Of a stretch of 64,000 bases of DNA, positions 23,455 to 32,125 are shown piece by piece. Below the pieces are notes generated by a model that was given only the letters and a program-made list of their open reading frames with translations, did not search any database and was not told where the DNA came from. Position 1 is the stretch's first letter; each line of letters begins with the position of its first letter. The translations under genes were made by a program, and so were the position numbers. The DNA is from Gambelia wislizenii. Taxonomy: Eukaryota > Chordata > Lepidosauria > Squamata > Crotaphytidae. The stretch lies in contig JAUMIR010000003.1 of assembly GCA_030847615.1 (NCBI GenBank), forward strand, positions 287,674,265 to 287,738,264. The letters are read 5' to 3'.

Positions 23455-24058
23455 CATCAGCCCTGTAGAGCTCAGGTTATTGGAAAAATATAGCAGGATG
23501 AGGAGAAAGTGACATTGACCAAGGCATCATGTTGTGTTTTTTTAATTGATCTGCCTCCAGGCAGACAAGACATCTTGGGTCACCCTCTCTCTGCCAAATA
23601 TGGCAGTGGAGTCTGGCGACCAAATAATAATACCCCAGACTACTTCTACTGAATGAAACATAATGTAAAGCATGCATGATGAGGGCCTTACCCTTTAGTA
23701 AGCCCATGTCATTCCCACCGAGGTGAATGACTAACACTTCAGGAGACATCCCCGTGTGTTCTTCAAACGAAAGAGGCAGCAACCACTCCACCAGGAGTCC
23801 TTCATATCAAGCCACTTCATTGTGGCAAAATTGCTCAGACCCAGCTGAGCTCAAGTCATTCCTACCAAGATGAATGACTAACGCTTCAGGAGGAGGGCTG
23901 TATGTTTCTCGAACAAAAGATGTCGCAACCATTCCATGTGGCAGCATGGCTCAGACAAGGCTGAACCCAAGCTGACAACTTTGGACCTGCTATACTACCC
24001 AGTAGACCATGTCATGGCTGCAGACCAGGTCCTAATGTCTCAGTGTACGGCACCTAGG
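23455..24058 (-). pseudogene. SGNH hydrolase remnant of Ngaro copy
   Basis: A minus-strand remnant of the hydrolase frame. Positions 23477-23791 still encode SFEEHTGMSPEVLVIHLGGN followed by DMGLLKGKAL, matching the GGND block of the intact copy. The upstream part near 23990-24050 retains the equivalent of the N-terminal block but is out of frame. Directly upstream (24058-24075) is a pyrimidine-rich tract ending TTTAG, in the same place as the acceptor-like signal of the intact copy. Confidence 0.75.
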
Positions 24059-24079
24059 AACTAAAGGAAACAAACGTAA

Positions 24080-24802
24080 GTATGAGCATCATTCCTATTT
24101 ACCAGGACATACATATTTCTGAAACATTGCAGATCTCCAATGCCCGATGCACTGTATTTATTTGCAGATCAAGCCCACAACTGCAACTGTCGACACCACT
24201 CCAATCCTGAAAGAATGAGTGACAAATTCATCCCTGTGCAAACCCAGGCCTCGGAAGGCCTCCAGCCTCATGGTCTAATATTGCCCCGGGTTGAGGAGAA
24301 AATTAACATGACTGAAGGAACTCAGACTCTGACCCTGGAAGCCTAGCAAAAGGGAGAAGTGCAAGGACCAGGCACAAGGCAGGTCATCGCAAAATCATCA
24401 AATTACTTGTCTTCCCCCGCCCCACCTTTACCTCTCTGGTTAATATTACAAATTCTAAATTCAGTTATGATGACATAGTAGCCTTGAGCTCTAACTGCGA
24501 ACATCCAGGCAGACAACTCATTCCTAATGGACTGTTGGGTAAGTTTCTTGCATTTCAAAAGGCCCTATATTGGAGAATATTAACAACTGGACTGGGCATG
24601 TAGCCTGAAGTACGCTTGTAGCTCTAAATACCTCCAAGTTCCTGCTAGCCTCCCAAAAGACAGATCTCATACTTTCCTCCCTATGTCAAGTGCATGGGAT
24701 TCTGGTTTCTCTTCATGGAGGCCATCAAACCACCACCCCCTTCCTTACAGTGTCAGAGGAGTGCAAAATATATGGAAAGCCATAGCCATGGCCCTCCCAC
24801 AC
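24080..24802 (-). pseudogene. tyrosine recombinase remnant of Ngaro copy
   Basis: The minus-strand translation of about 24125-24240 gives FVTHSFRIG (the HxxR motif of the recombinase), followed after a stop by GHWRS and a KYV block where the intact copy has YRRYIR. Upstream, to about 24800, only scattered matches remain. Non-functional. Confidence 0.65.
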
Positions 24803-24805
24803 CAA

Positions 24806-26073
24806 GGTAACGTTTACACGATGAAAATGTAGTGGGAAGAATTCGTGTTGAACCTTAGTTGTTTACACGTACATCGGGTCGGGTACAGGATTTTTGGAAG
24901 GGGGGCACCTTTTATCCCTCAACCTGTGGGACTTCCAGTCCCACGGTTTGTGCCGGTTTTTAAAAAAGTCGCTGGAGGATTCGGAAAATCGGAAATGTAA
25001 ACAGCCTGGGACAAGCTATCTCGGTACTAGGGGATGACCGGAAATGGTGACTGGGGGGGGCTTAGAGATCAGCCATCCGAAAAGGAGGGGTCAGTCACCC
25101 GTTCAACAGATCCAGCTCACCAGCTGAAAACAAAAGCATCCCTTCCAGCTGCACGTAGGTTTGTGTGTGTGTGCGTGTACTCAATCACCTTTTTAAATGG
25201 ATTTCTACACTGCAAACCCTTCAGCTTTAACCTCTTCCTCAACTGCATGTTACAAAGAGATAGTGGTGGGCAGAGGGTCGCCCATTCATTCCCTGCCTGG
25301 ATCCCCTCTCTGGGTCTGAATGGATAATCCAACATTCATCACCCCCCCAAGGCACAGTAAAATATTCCAGCGTCTGAGCGAATGAACACACTTCCATTCC
25401 CCCGCCCACAAGGCACAGTAAAAAAAAGCCAGCCAAAATGTCTTGTGTGGCACTGGCTTGAAATCTTTACTCCGCAGCTGCCTCTGCTTTAAGGATAACA
25501 TTTTACAGAGACAAGGGCAATTGCAAGCCTCTCCCCCCCACCCATTCGGCTTGATTTCAAAAGGAAAGCACAGGGTTTAATCGTTCCAGCGTCTGAGCGA
25601 AAGATCACATTCTGGGTCTTTCAAAATGCCTTCTGTGTCAATGGCTTGAAAACTCATTCCACAGCTGCCTCTGCTTAAAGAGTTAACATTTTTAAGAGAC
25701 AGGACAAACACAAGCCTCTGCCCCGTCTCTCCCCCACCCCAGCCAGCCAATAGCATCGCTCGTGGCGCGGAACTCTAAAGGAAGTACATCACTGAGGTTG
25801 TGAAAACACGAGTAATCGCATCCTTGATTGACAGCCAAATATATATATATATATATATCCAGGTAGGCTAAACATGTGTAAACAGCAAAAGCACGGGATA
25901 TAAGTGTGCGATACCAATAAAAAGAAATGGAACTTTTGTAGTGTAAATATCAATCACGGGATCTTCCAGGATTTCCTAAAGAGTGACAAAAATCATCTAA
26001 ACAGTGTGGGACAAATATGGGATCAGGAAGTCACGGTAAGCCCCGCAACAAAAATTGCTGTGTAACTGACACC
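24806..26073. mobile_element. 1268-bp TIR element, PIF/Harbinger-like (GTTTACAC family)
   Basis: Left end GGTAACGTTTACACGATGAAA; right end, inverted, GGTGTCAGTTACACAGCAAT. It is flanked by CAA on both sides (24803-24805, 26074-26076). It contains an internal direct duplication of about 200 bp: TTCCAGCGTCTGAGCGAA at about 25367 and again at 25584, followed in both by TGGCTTGAAA, CAGCTGCCTCTGCTT and AAGCCTCT. There is also an (AT)n run at 25840-25857. No transposase. Ends resemble those of 2762-3580. It sits exactly between the decayed and the intact Ngaro copies. Confidence 0.65.
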
Positions 26074-26611
26074 CAAAAGTATTTTTGTTAACGCTGAGAA
26101 AGACTAAGAGGGATTCCCCCACACACACACTCCTTTACAGGGCAAGGCATTGCACACAGAGTCGGAGAAATAAAGAGACCACACGCAGAATATGGGGTGA
26201 AATAAATGGTTTTTATTTATCACCCTACTTATTTAAATCCCTAAATCTTCAGCGGGGGGAGGCAACCTAGTGAGGGAGCAGCTGGGACGGATCGTCCCTT
26301 CTGGACTTATGCCCCCAGCTTCCCCTGGCGAACACCTGAGCCCTGTTGAGCAACCTCAGTACTTGGGGTTGCTCTTCAGCCGGCCCGTGTCTGGAAGGTC
26401 AACCCGAAAGTCCCCCACCCAATCCATACAGATTAAGGTGAGGGATTATCCTTCAGGCCAACCCCAAGGTAGGTCTCGTTCTGTTCTCCCAAATCATACA
26501 ATCTAAGGAGACCCTTCCAGAGACCGTCCCTTCACCGAAATCGGTGCCCTAGGTGTACACCATGATCTACGCCTCCCCCTTTCCCGCCATGGATAAGGGG
26601 CAAGCGTCCGC

Positions 26612-27292
26612 TTAGTCCCTTAATCCCCCACCAGCTTGAGCCAATAAGTCCCTCAACCCCCGCTGAAGATCACCCAAAAATAACATATTTCCCGTATCCG
26701 AGAGATGTACCCCATCAGCCCTGTAGAGCTCGGGCCTCTCGAACACAATCCCAGGATGTGCTAAGTAACAACCTCCCATTGAAGACAAAAACTTCCCCAT
26801 TTGCCTGTTGACTTTGCGCCGTGCTCTGTCAATCAAGCGGGGGTTCCCCTCCCCTCTCCATAACTGTCTAGGCAATATAGCTGACCACACAATAGTGGTC
26901 TCAGGCCATGTAGACTTAATCAACCCCAGGTCATGTGATGCCTGAATCACAAGGGCCTTACCTTTGAGCAAGCCCAAATCATTTCCCCCCAGATGTATAA
27001 CCAGAACATCAGGCGGTGGCCTAACATGTTCCTCAAACAATAATGGCATGAGCCCATGCCAACGAAGTCCCCTTTTTCCCAACCATTCTATCACCCCCAT
27101 GTCTTCCAAGCTCAGGTGAGGTCCAAAATAACTTAATCGGGCCTGTCGGGCCGCCCAGTAGACCATACTGTGGCCACAAATCAGCACCCGACGTCTCACC
27201 GGCTGAGTTCTAAAATCTGGAAGACAAAAGGGGAAGAAAATAGTTAGTACGGTAACGAACGGATATACCTCCGGTAGGAGGATGACCGCCAC
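26612..27292 (-). CDS. Ngaro ORF: SGNH/GDSL-type hydrolase
   Basis: A 226-codon frame. Visible blocks of the SGNH esterase/lipase fold: VLICGHSMVYW near residues 36-46 (Ser42 as putative nucleophile), VLVIHLGGND at 95-104 (block with Gly and Asn for the oxyanion hole), and ADGVHLSDTG at 191-200 (Asp192/His195 of the DxxH block). All four catalytic positions are present, so the protein may be active. Its substrate and role in the retrotransposon are unknown; Ngaro elements of other vertebrates are known to carry a similar domain. The first 25 residues overlap the recombinase 3' end and look like translated intron. A 3' splice-like signal ends at 27217, so the real exon probably starts at 27216 (FRTQPVRRR) and is joined to an upstream exon not identified here. 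Confidence 0.85.
   Translation of the reverse strand: MAVILLPEVYPFVTVLTIFFPFCLPDFRTQPVRRRVLICGHSMVYWAARQARLSYFGPHLSLEDMGVIEWLGKRGLRWHGLMPLLFEEHVRPPPDVLVIHLGGNDLGLLKGKALVIQASHDLGLIKSTWPETTIVWSAILPRQLWRGEGNPRLIDRARRKVNRQMGKFLSSMGGCYLAHPGIVFERPELYRADGVHLSDTGNMLFLGDLQRGLRDLLAQAGGGLRD
27217..27249 (-). promoter_or_regulatory. putative branch point and 3' splice site before the hydrolase
   Basis: On the minus strand TACTAAC (27249-27243) is followed by the pyrimidine-rich TTTTCTTCCCCTTTTGTCTT and then CCAG, the AG at 27218-27217. In the decayed copy a pyrimidine tract ending TTTAG sits at the corresponding position (about 24058). The donor is not known. GGTATAT in the recombinase end would give an intron of only about 50 bp, so a distant donor is more likely. 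Confidence 0.55.
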
Positions 27293-28158
27293 CTCCCAAT
27301 ACCCTGTATGGTCCGTGCGGGCAACCCCATTGCAGCCGCCGTAGAGGCAGCGCCTATCCGGAAGGAATGTGTTGCGAACTTAACACCTTCCAGCCCCATC
27401 CTCTGCAAGGCCTTGGATGTCACAGTCCAAAACTGATACCTAGTCAAGGGAGAAGAATCAGCATGAATAAACAGCAATCCTGGGCCCTGCCCCCTTACCT
27501 GAAGATATTCCTGTAAAGCGAGCACCGGACACAACGCATCATCACTACAGCGTTGGAGCTTAAAAATTTTACCCCGACCTAGCTGGTCTGTTTTCGAGAA
27601 CCGCAGCGTGAAACTCACCTGCTCGTCCATCACCTTTATATCCCTCAATTCCAAGGCCCTCCCTGACATATCACACTTAGAAAGCGCCACAAGCTCACTG
27701 ATTCGCAAAGCGCCAAAAAAGGCCATCAAAGAGGCTGCATGAAAGAGCGATGCCTCATAGGGTGAGGAACAGACCGCAGCCCATACCTGGCGTAAACCCT
27801 TTAATATAACTGGTGAAAGGGGGACCCGTAAATCCCTCTTTCTGCCTTTTTCCCGAGCCCATCCCTCTAATGTCTTTCGTATCCTAAAGTCACCCGTATT
27901 ATCCGGGGGGCCCTGAACCTTCAACCAAAAAGCTAAGGCTGCTAGCCTGCCCCTAATAGATTGAGGGGCCAAACCCTTTTTATAAAGATGCACACAAAAT
28001 TGCAAGAGGTGTGTAACTGGGACCTTAACACCTTGCTGGAACCCCTTTTGCTTTCTAAACTGCTGAAATTCCTGAACTGCTCTAGCGTAACCCCTTCTTG
28101 TGCTGACAGCAACTGACATACCTAGGGCCCTCCAAATTTCGGACTCCCAATCTGCCAT
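27244..28158 (-). CDS. Ngaro ORF: tyrosine recombinase
   Basis: A 304-codon frame of the lambda-integrase (tyrosine recombinase) family, which DIRS/Ngaro elements use instead of an integrase to insert circular cDNA. An N-terminal core-binding-like region (1-105) contains STRRGYARAVQEFQQF and SIRGRLAALAFWL. The catalytic domain carries the first Arg in FFGALRISELVALS (Arg152), HSFR (His264, Arg267) and a terminal GRWRSSSYRRYIRS, with Tyr298 (or Tyr295) as nucleophile. Its start overlaps the end of the RT frame by 37 nt in another frame, as in a compact polycistronic message. No stop or frameshift is visible, so it could be functional. The decayed neighbour keeps the HSFR block only. Confidence 0.9.
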   Translation of the reverse strand: MADWESEIWRALGMSVAVSTRRGYARAVQEFQQFRKQKGFQQGVKVPVTHLLQFCVHLYKKGLAPQSIRGRLAALAFWLKVQGPPDNTGDFRIRKTLEGWAREKGRKRDLRVPLSPVILKGLRQVWAAVCSSPYEASLFHAASLMAFFGALRISELVALSKCDMSGRALELRDIKVMDEQVSFTLRFSKTDQLGRGKIFKLQRCSDDALCPVLALQEYLQVRGQGPGLLFIHADSSPLTRYQFWTVTSKALQRMGLEGVKFATHSFRIGAASTAAAMGLPARTIQGIGRWRSSSYRRYIRSLPY

Positions 28159-30011
28159 AGACCCATCGGTATCTTGTCGCCCTCGGGCTCGGCATCCGGA
28201 GCCAACTGTCTGAAGCGCTCCATCTGCATGCGGGAAAGAGCGTCAGCAATCTCATTGTTAACGCCCGCCACATGCCGTGCCATAAACAAGATGTTATATT
28301 TAAGGCATTGCAACGTAAAGCACCTAACCAATTTCATAACCCGGGGAGACTTAGATGTAAGGGAGTTTATCACCTGGACAGTTGCCGAATTGTCGCACCA
28401 AAAATGTACTGACGAATTCGCCAACTCACCAGGCCAAATGAAAGAAGCCACAAGAATCGGAAAAAATTCCAGAAAAGTAAGATCTAATGTAATGTCCGTC
28501 CCGCACCAATCCGCAGGCCACCGGCTTGCACACCACCGGCCACCGAAGTAAACTCCGAAGCCTATAGAACCTGCCGCATCTGATGAAATCTGTAATGCGC
28601 CTTGCAGCTTCCTTTCCTCACGCCAGAATGAAACTCCATTAAAGTGCCCCAAGAAGTCCTGCCAAACCTGCAGATCATCCTGCATGTCCCTGGTTAGCCT
28701 GATCATATGAAATGGCTTTTTTATACCTTTAATGGAGTCACACCAACACCGGAGGAAAGCCCTCCCTGGGGCGACCACCTTGCAAGCAAAATTCAGGTGT
28801 CCAATAAGAACCTGAACCTCCCTCAAGGTGGCCTTGCGTCTGCCCCTAAATTGACTGACCCTAACCCTCAACTCCTGAATTCTCGATTCAGCAAGCCGGC
28901 ATTGCTGTTTGATCGTGTCAATTTCGATACCTAAAAAAGTTAACTGTTGTGACGGACCTTCTGTTTTCTCCGGGGCAAGGGGAACCCCAAGTTCCTCTGC
29001 CATCAATTCAAATTGACGCAACAGAAACCAACAATTTGCAGTACCATATTCACCAATAAATAAAAAATCATCTAAATAATGGACCACACCCTGCATACCA
29101 GTTTTGATCTTGAGGGCCCATTCCAGAAAGGTACTAAAAGTTTCAAAAGCATTACAGGATACTGAACACCCCATTGGTAATGCTCGGTCCAAATAGAAAG
29201 ATCCCTCAAAACGAAAACCTAACAACTCAAAATCACTAGGATGAACCGGGAGAAGGCGAAATGCTGACTTAATGTCGCATTTCGCCATCTCCGCTCCACT
29301 ACCATGTCGTCTGACCTCCCGTATGGCCGCATCAAATGAAGTATACTTAACTGAACATAATTCAGGGGGGATAGCGTCATTTACTGACTCACCCCTGGGA
29401 TAGGACAAGTGATGAATAAGCCTAAACTCACCCTGAGCCTTTTTGGGTACTATACCCAATGGGGATACCCTCAGATTAGGCACCGGTGATCGCATAAAAG
29501 GGCCAATTACCCTCCCTTCCATTACCTCTTTCCGTATCTTATCCCTAACAACGTGTTCCATCCCCCGAATTGATTTTAAATTATGTGCCCGAAAGGGGCG
29601 CCTGGGTCCCTGGTACAGAATTCTAAAGCCAAAATGAAAACCCTCAAACAAATAATTGGCCGACCGCCTATCCGGGTAGACGGCAAGCCAGACATCCAAA
29701 ACATCTAATTTAATTGGGCTGGGGCCCTTTAGGAGGAGGGGCTGGGGAGCCACCCCCTCTACCCATACTTTGCCCCCCTCTGGAGCCTCTAAACTGGCCT
29801 CTTCCTCTCGGGCAGTTCCGAAAGGAATGCGAGGCTCCGCAAATGGAGCACTCATGGCTAAACCTACAAGGTTTCCTGGAACATTGCCCGTGTGAGCTAA
29901 ATTCCCAACAAAGCATCTTTTGCCCCACCTGAGATGATGAAGCCATAGAAGCTGATTTGTTGCCTGAGCCGGCCATTGGCCGTAACAGGTGACCACTATG
30001 TGTTCGTTCAC
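28122..30011 (-). CDS. Ngaro ORF: reverse transcriptase / RNase H
   Basis: A 629-codon frame. RT domain about residues 150-400: MAKCDIKSAFRLLPVHP (first catalytic Asp246), RALPMGCSVSCNAFETF, then VVHYLDDFLFIG with the YLDD active site near 313-316, and the LTFLGIEID block. RNase H about 470-595: ISSDAAGSIGFGVYF, TFLEFFPILVA, WCDNSATVQVINS and NEIADALSR supply the Asp, Glu, Asp and Asp of the active site. This architecture is typical of DIRS/Ngaro Pol. The first 100 codons overlap the Gag frame and show no RT similarity; the conserved part begins near KLDVLDVWLAVYPD. Translation therefore probably begins by frameshift or re-initiation (RT is in the +1 frame relative to Gag). Full length with no internal stop. 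Confidence 0.92.
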   Translation of the reverse strand: MNEHIVVTCYGQWPAQATNQLLWLHHLRWGKRCFVGNLAHTGNVPGNLVGLAMSAPFAEPRIPFGTAREEEASLEAPEGGKVWVEGVAPQPLLLKGPSPIKLDVLDVWLAVYPDRRSANYLFEGFHFGFRILYQGPRRPFRAHNLKSIRGMEHVVRDKIRKEVMEGRVIGPFMRSPVPNLRVSPLGIVPKKAQGEFRLIHHLSYPRGESVNDAIPPELCSVKYTSFDAAIREVRRHGSGAEMAKCDIKSAFRLLPVHPSDFELLGFRFEGSFYLDRALPMGCSVSCNAFETFSTFLEWALKIKTGMQGVVHYLDDFLFIGEYGTANCWFLLRQFELMAEELGVPLAPEKTEGPSQQLTFLGIEIDTIKQQCRLAESRIQELRVRVSQFRGRRKATLREVQVLIGHLNFACKVVAPGRAFLRCWCDSIKGIKKPFHMIRLTRDMQDDLQVWQDFLGHFNGVSFWREERKLQGALQISSDAAGSIGFGVYFGGRWCASRWPADWCGTDITLDLTFLEFFPILVASFIWPGELANSSVHFWCDNSATVQVINSLTSKSPRVMKLVRCFTLQCLKYNILFMARHVAGVNNEIADALSRMQMERFRQLAPDAEPEGDKIPMGLWQIGSPKFGGP

Positions 30012-31062
30012 CCTGTATGGGACGCGCTGGGGTCATGAGCTGCATCCACAATTGAGGATGCATCATGTCCCAGTGAAGAGATGGATAAATAGCCGCTCGC
30101 ATACGAAATGCCTCATCATATAATAACCAAGCAGGGCCAGCAAAATCTACGTAAGCCCTATGAATGATATCTATATATTGAAATAAAGCCCCAGCACGTT
30201 GCGGCTGAGCCTTCACCATTACCCCAGCCAAAATCAAAAATCCAGATAGCCAATTGGACCATGTCCTCTCAACCTTTCGCTTTTTCAATTTCTCCTTCTT
30301 CTCATCCATATCCTCTCTATCCTTTTTTTCCATTTCCCGATATAAAAGTGAAAAAACATCAACATATTCACCCTTCAAAATTTTATCTCGGGTGGACTGG
30401 AGCAGGTGATCACCAAGAGGGAGAGACATCTCCCCAAAGCGGACCGCCGGATACGCCACCATATCATATCCTGGGGTCTGCGATAAACCAGCGGAAGGTA
30501 CATTGCACCCACCAAAGGCAAATGGACCCCATGGATACCATTGAGGTCCACCCCACCAGGATGCCTGTTGGGGCATAACTCCTGTGCCTTGTGCTAACCG
30601 GGTATCACTCTGTGTCCCATTATTAACCGCGGGAGTATGCCAATTAACCCATGGCCACCCTGTGTAAGATTGTGCATTGTAATTATTGAGTGACTCACCA
30701 GCATGCCTCGGCACAACCCCAGATTCAGGTTCCAAACCGGTCCCCAATGGCACATAAGAGGGCCTGTCCGTCTGCTGCGATCCCGAAGCGTCATCTCCAT
30801 GGATCCTCTTCTCTAATTCATCTAAACGTGCAAGAATTTGGTTAGAAATTTTTCCTTTGCTCATTGAGCTTTTTGTATTGACAGATTCATCCTCCCCTAT
30901 TCCTTGAATCCTTTCTAAATGTTGGATACGTTGCAGTATGGCCTGCCACGGTATCTCATCATCGTCGTCATCACTGTGATGGGAAGGAGGGGGAGTGGGT
31001 GCCGGCCGTTTTGGTGCCGGCCCTTTGCCCTTTGCTCCCCCTTTTCCTTTTTTGGGAGCCAT
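29710..31062 (-). CDS. Ngaro ORF: Gag-like protein with C-terminal zinc finger
   Basis: A 450-codon frame, first of the element. The N-terminus is lysine/proline-rich (KGKGGAKGKGPAPKRPAPT) followed by an acidic run (SDDDDDE). The middle is a variable Gly/Trp/Pro-rich region. About residues 225-260 form a highly charged, probably coiled-coil segment (MEKKDREDMDEKKEKLKKRK). The C-terminus has a CCCH-type cluster (CWEFSSHGQC, then KPCRFSHEC and CSICGASHSFRNC) and an RGRGQFRGSRGG tail, suited to nucleic-acid binding. By position and composition it is the nucleocapsid-like protein. The ATG at 31062 lies just downstream of an (ATT)n run in the leader. The 3' 302 nt overlap the RT frame. Confidence 0.85.
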   Translation of the reverse strand: MAPKKGKGGAKGKGPAPKRPAPTPPPSHHSDDDDDEIPWQAILQRIQHLERIQGIGEDESVNTKSSMSKGKISNQILARLDELEKRIHGDDASGSQQTDRPSYVPLGTGLEPESGVVPRHAGESLNNYNAQSYTGWPWVNWHTPAVNNGTQSDTRLAQGTGVMPQQASWWGGPQWYPWGPFAFGGCNVPSAGLSQTPGYDMVAYPAVRFGEMSLPLGDHLLQSTRDKILKGEYVDVFSLLYREMEKKDREDMDEKKEKLKKRKVERTWSNWLSGFLILAGVMVKAQPQRAGALFQYIDIIHRAYVDFAGPAWLLYDEAFRMRAAIYPSLHWDMMHPQLWMQLMTPARPIQGERTHSGHLLRPMAGSGNKSASMASSSQVGQKMLCWEFSSHGQCSRKPCRFSHECSICGASHSFRNCPRGRGQFRGSRGGQSMGRGGGSPAPPPKGPQPN

Positions 31063-31089
31063 TGAAGCAGATGTGCTGAAATGCCACTC

Positions 31090-31091
31090 AA

Positions 31092-31122
<31 letters not shown>

Positions 31123-31131
31123 AATATTATT
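31090..31131. repeat. (ATT)n microsatellite in Ngaro leader
   Basis: About 13 ATT-type units, 28 bp upstream of the Gag start codon. Confidence 0.9.
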
Positions 31132-31429
31132 GAATCAACTCTTGTTAACTCTAATTCAGGCAACAGTACCAGCAATCAGATTAAAACTGCATAAAACTGC
31201 GTAAACAACCAAAGGAAACAACAGTATTCCCCCAGAAACCAAATTGGGTATCTAATCCCCAGTCCTAGAAAGCAGCAAAATTAAGGCCTAACAGCAAAAT
31301 GGAGGCTTTATCCCCAGCCTGACAACACTGTCTTAAAATGGCCCCCAACCAAAACCACTTCTCAGGTGGAACCTCTGGTGGCCTGCCTGCGTCACTGCAG
31401 GCCTTGGGCAGGCTTATGCTATGAAACTT

Positions 31430-31608
31430 GGCCCCCTGGTGGCCCGCCAAAACAAACTGTTGCCTGGCCCCCTGGAGGCCTGTTAAACAACCCTCTGCCT
31501 GGCCCCCTGGTGGCCCGCCAAAACAACTCTCTACCTGGCCCCCTGGTGGCCCGCCAAAACAACACTGTGCCTGCCCCCTGGTGGCCCGCCAAGACCACCC
31601 CTCTACCC
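31430..31608 (-). repeat. five-unit, about 36-bp tandem array in Ngaro leader
   Basis: On the plus strand each unit begins GGCCCCCTGGTGGCCCGCCA and ends with AAAACAA plus a variable 10-bp spacer. Units start near 31432, 31468, 31503, 31539 and 31574; the second is most diverged. It lies between the TATA box and Gag, so it would be transcribed as leader. Confidence 0.85.
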
Positions 31609-31792
31609 CCGTCGTCCTTGCCAAGGGCCAGCAAACAAAACCTAGGGTGGTCGCAGCCGCAACCGCCCCCTCCTGCCTCAGGCAGCCGCCTGTCAAGTGC
31701 CCCAGGGACCAGATGCCCCTAATTGCCAGGCCGCCACCCCAGACAGGCAGATAGTGCACTCGCTTGCTCCCCAGCCCGAGCCCCCACCCCGC

Positions 31793-31988
31793 TGGCCCGT
31801 CCGGAGCAAGCAGAGAGACTCCGCAAATCCGCCCCTTGTCAAATCCCCCCCCCGATTTGGCCCGTCCGGAGCAAGCAGAGAGACTCCGCAAATCCGCCCC
31901 CTGTCAAATCCCTCCCCCGATTTGGCCCGTCCTGAGCAAGCCGGGAGACTACGGCAAATCCGCCCCCAGGCAAATCCTGTCCCCGATC
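31793..31988 (-). repeat. three-unit, 66-bp tandem array in Ngaro leader
   Basis: Plus-strand units begin GCCCGTCCGGAGCAAGCAGA, continue GAGACTCCGCAAATCCGCCC and end CCCGATTTG, starting near 31793, 31859 and 31925. They are highly CpG-rich and could be promoter-proximal regulatory repeats. Overlapping open frames on both strands (31265-32303) are products of this repetition, not genes. Confidence 0.85.
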
Positions 31989-32102
31989 TCCAAACCACTG
32001 GGGGGGGGAAACCCCCGAGACTCCTCGCTGCTCTCCTCCGGTCCTCCGCCGTCCCCTGCTATCGCCGGATTGAAGAGAGGCCGAGGAGAGGGGCGGGCTG
32101 CC

Positions 32103-32125
32103 CTTTATATCACTGGCCCCGCCCC
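32103..32125 (-). promoter_or_regulatory. Ngaro promoter: TATA box and GC box
   Basis: On the minus strand GGGGCGGGG (32125-32117) precedes ATATAAAG (32110-32103), inside an 800-bp GC- and CpG-rich block, about 1 kb upstream of the Gag start. Direction and position fit the element's own promoter. Confidence 0.55.

Larger units (their letters stand above)
21970..24802 (-). mobile_element. decayed Ngaro-type retrotransposon, 3' part
   Basis: On the minus strand this aligns with the 3' part of the intact element at 26.1-32.2 kb. The recombinase C-terminus (about 24080-24330 and, weakly, on to 24800) is followed by the hydrolase region (23446-24058) and the 3' untranslated region (22040-22584, shared GGCAAGCGTCTGCTTAGTCCC). 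A CR1 occupies 22585-23445. The RT and Gag part is absent, cut at the TIR element 24806. Many stops and frameshifts show it is older than its neighbour. Confidence 0.8.

Noticed and set aside
25034..25327. 97-codon frame in the 24806-26073 element as a transposase
   Set aside because: No DDE or Myb-like motifs; overlapped by several antisense frames and containing a (GT)n-encoded stretch.
27244..28158. possible prophage or bacterial integrase from contamination
   Set aside because: The recombinase is embedded in a Gag/RT/RNase H/hydrolase order typical of eukaryotic Ngaro elements, and CR1 and SINE copies surround it.
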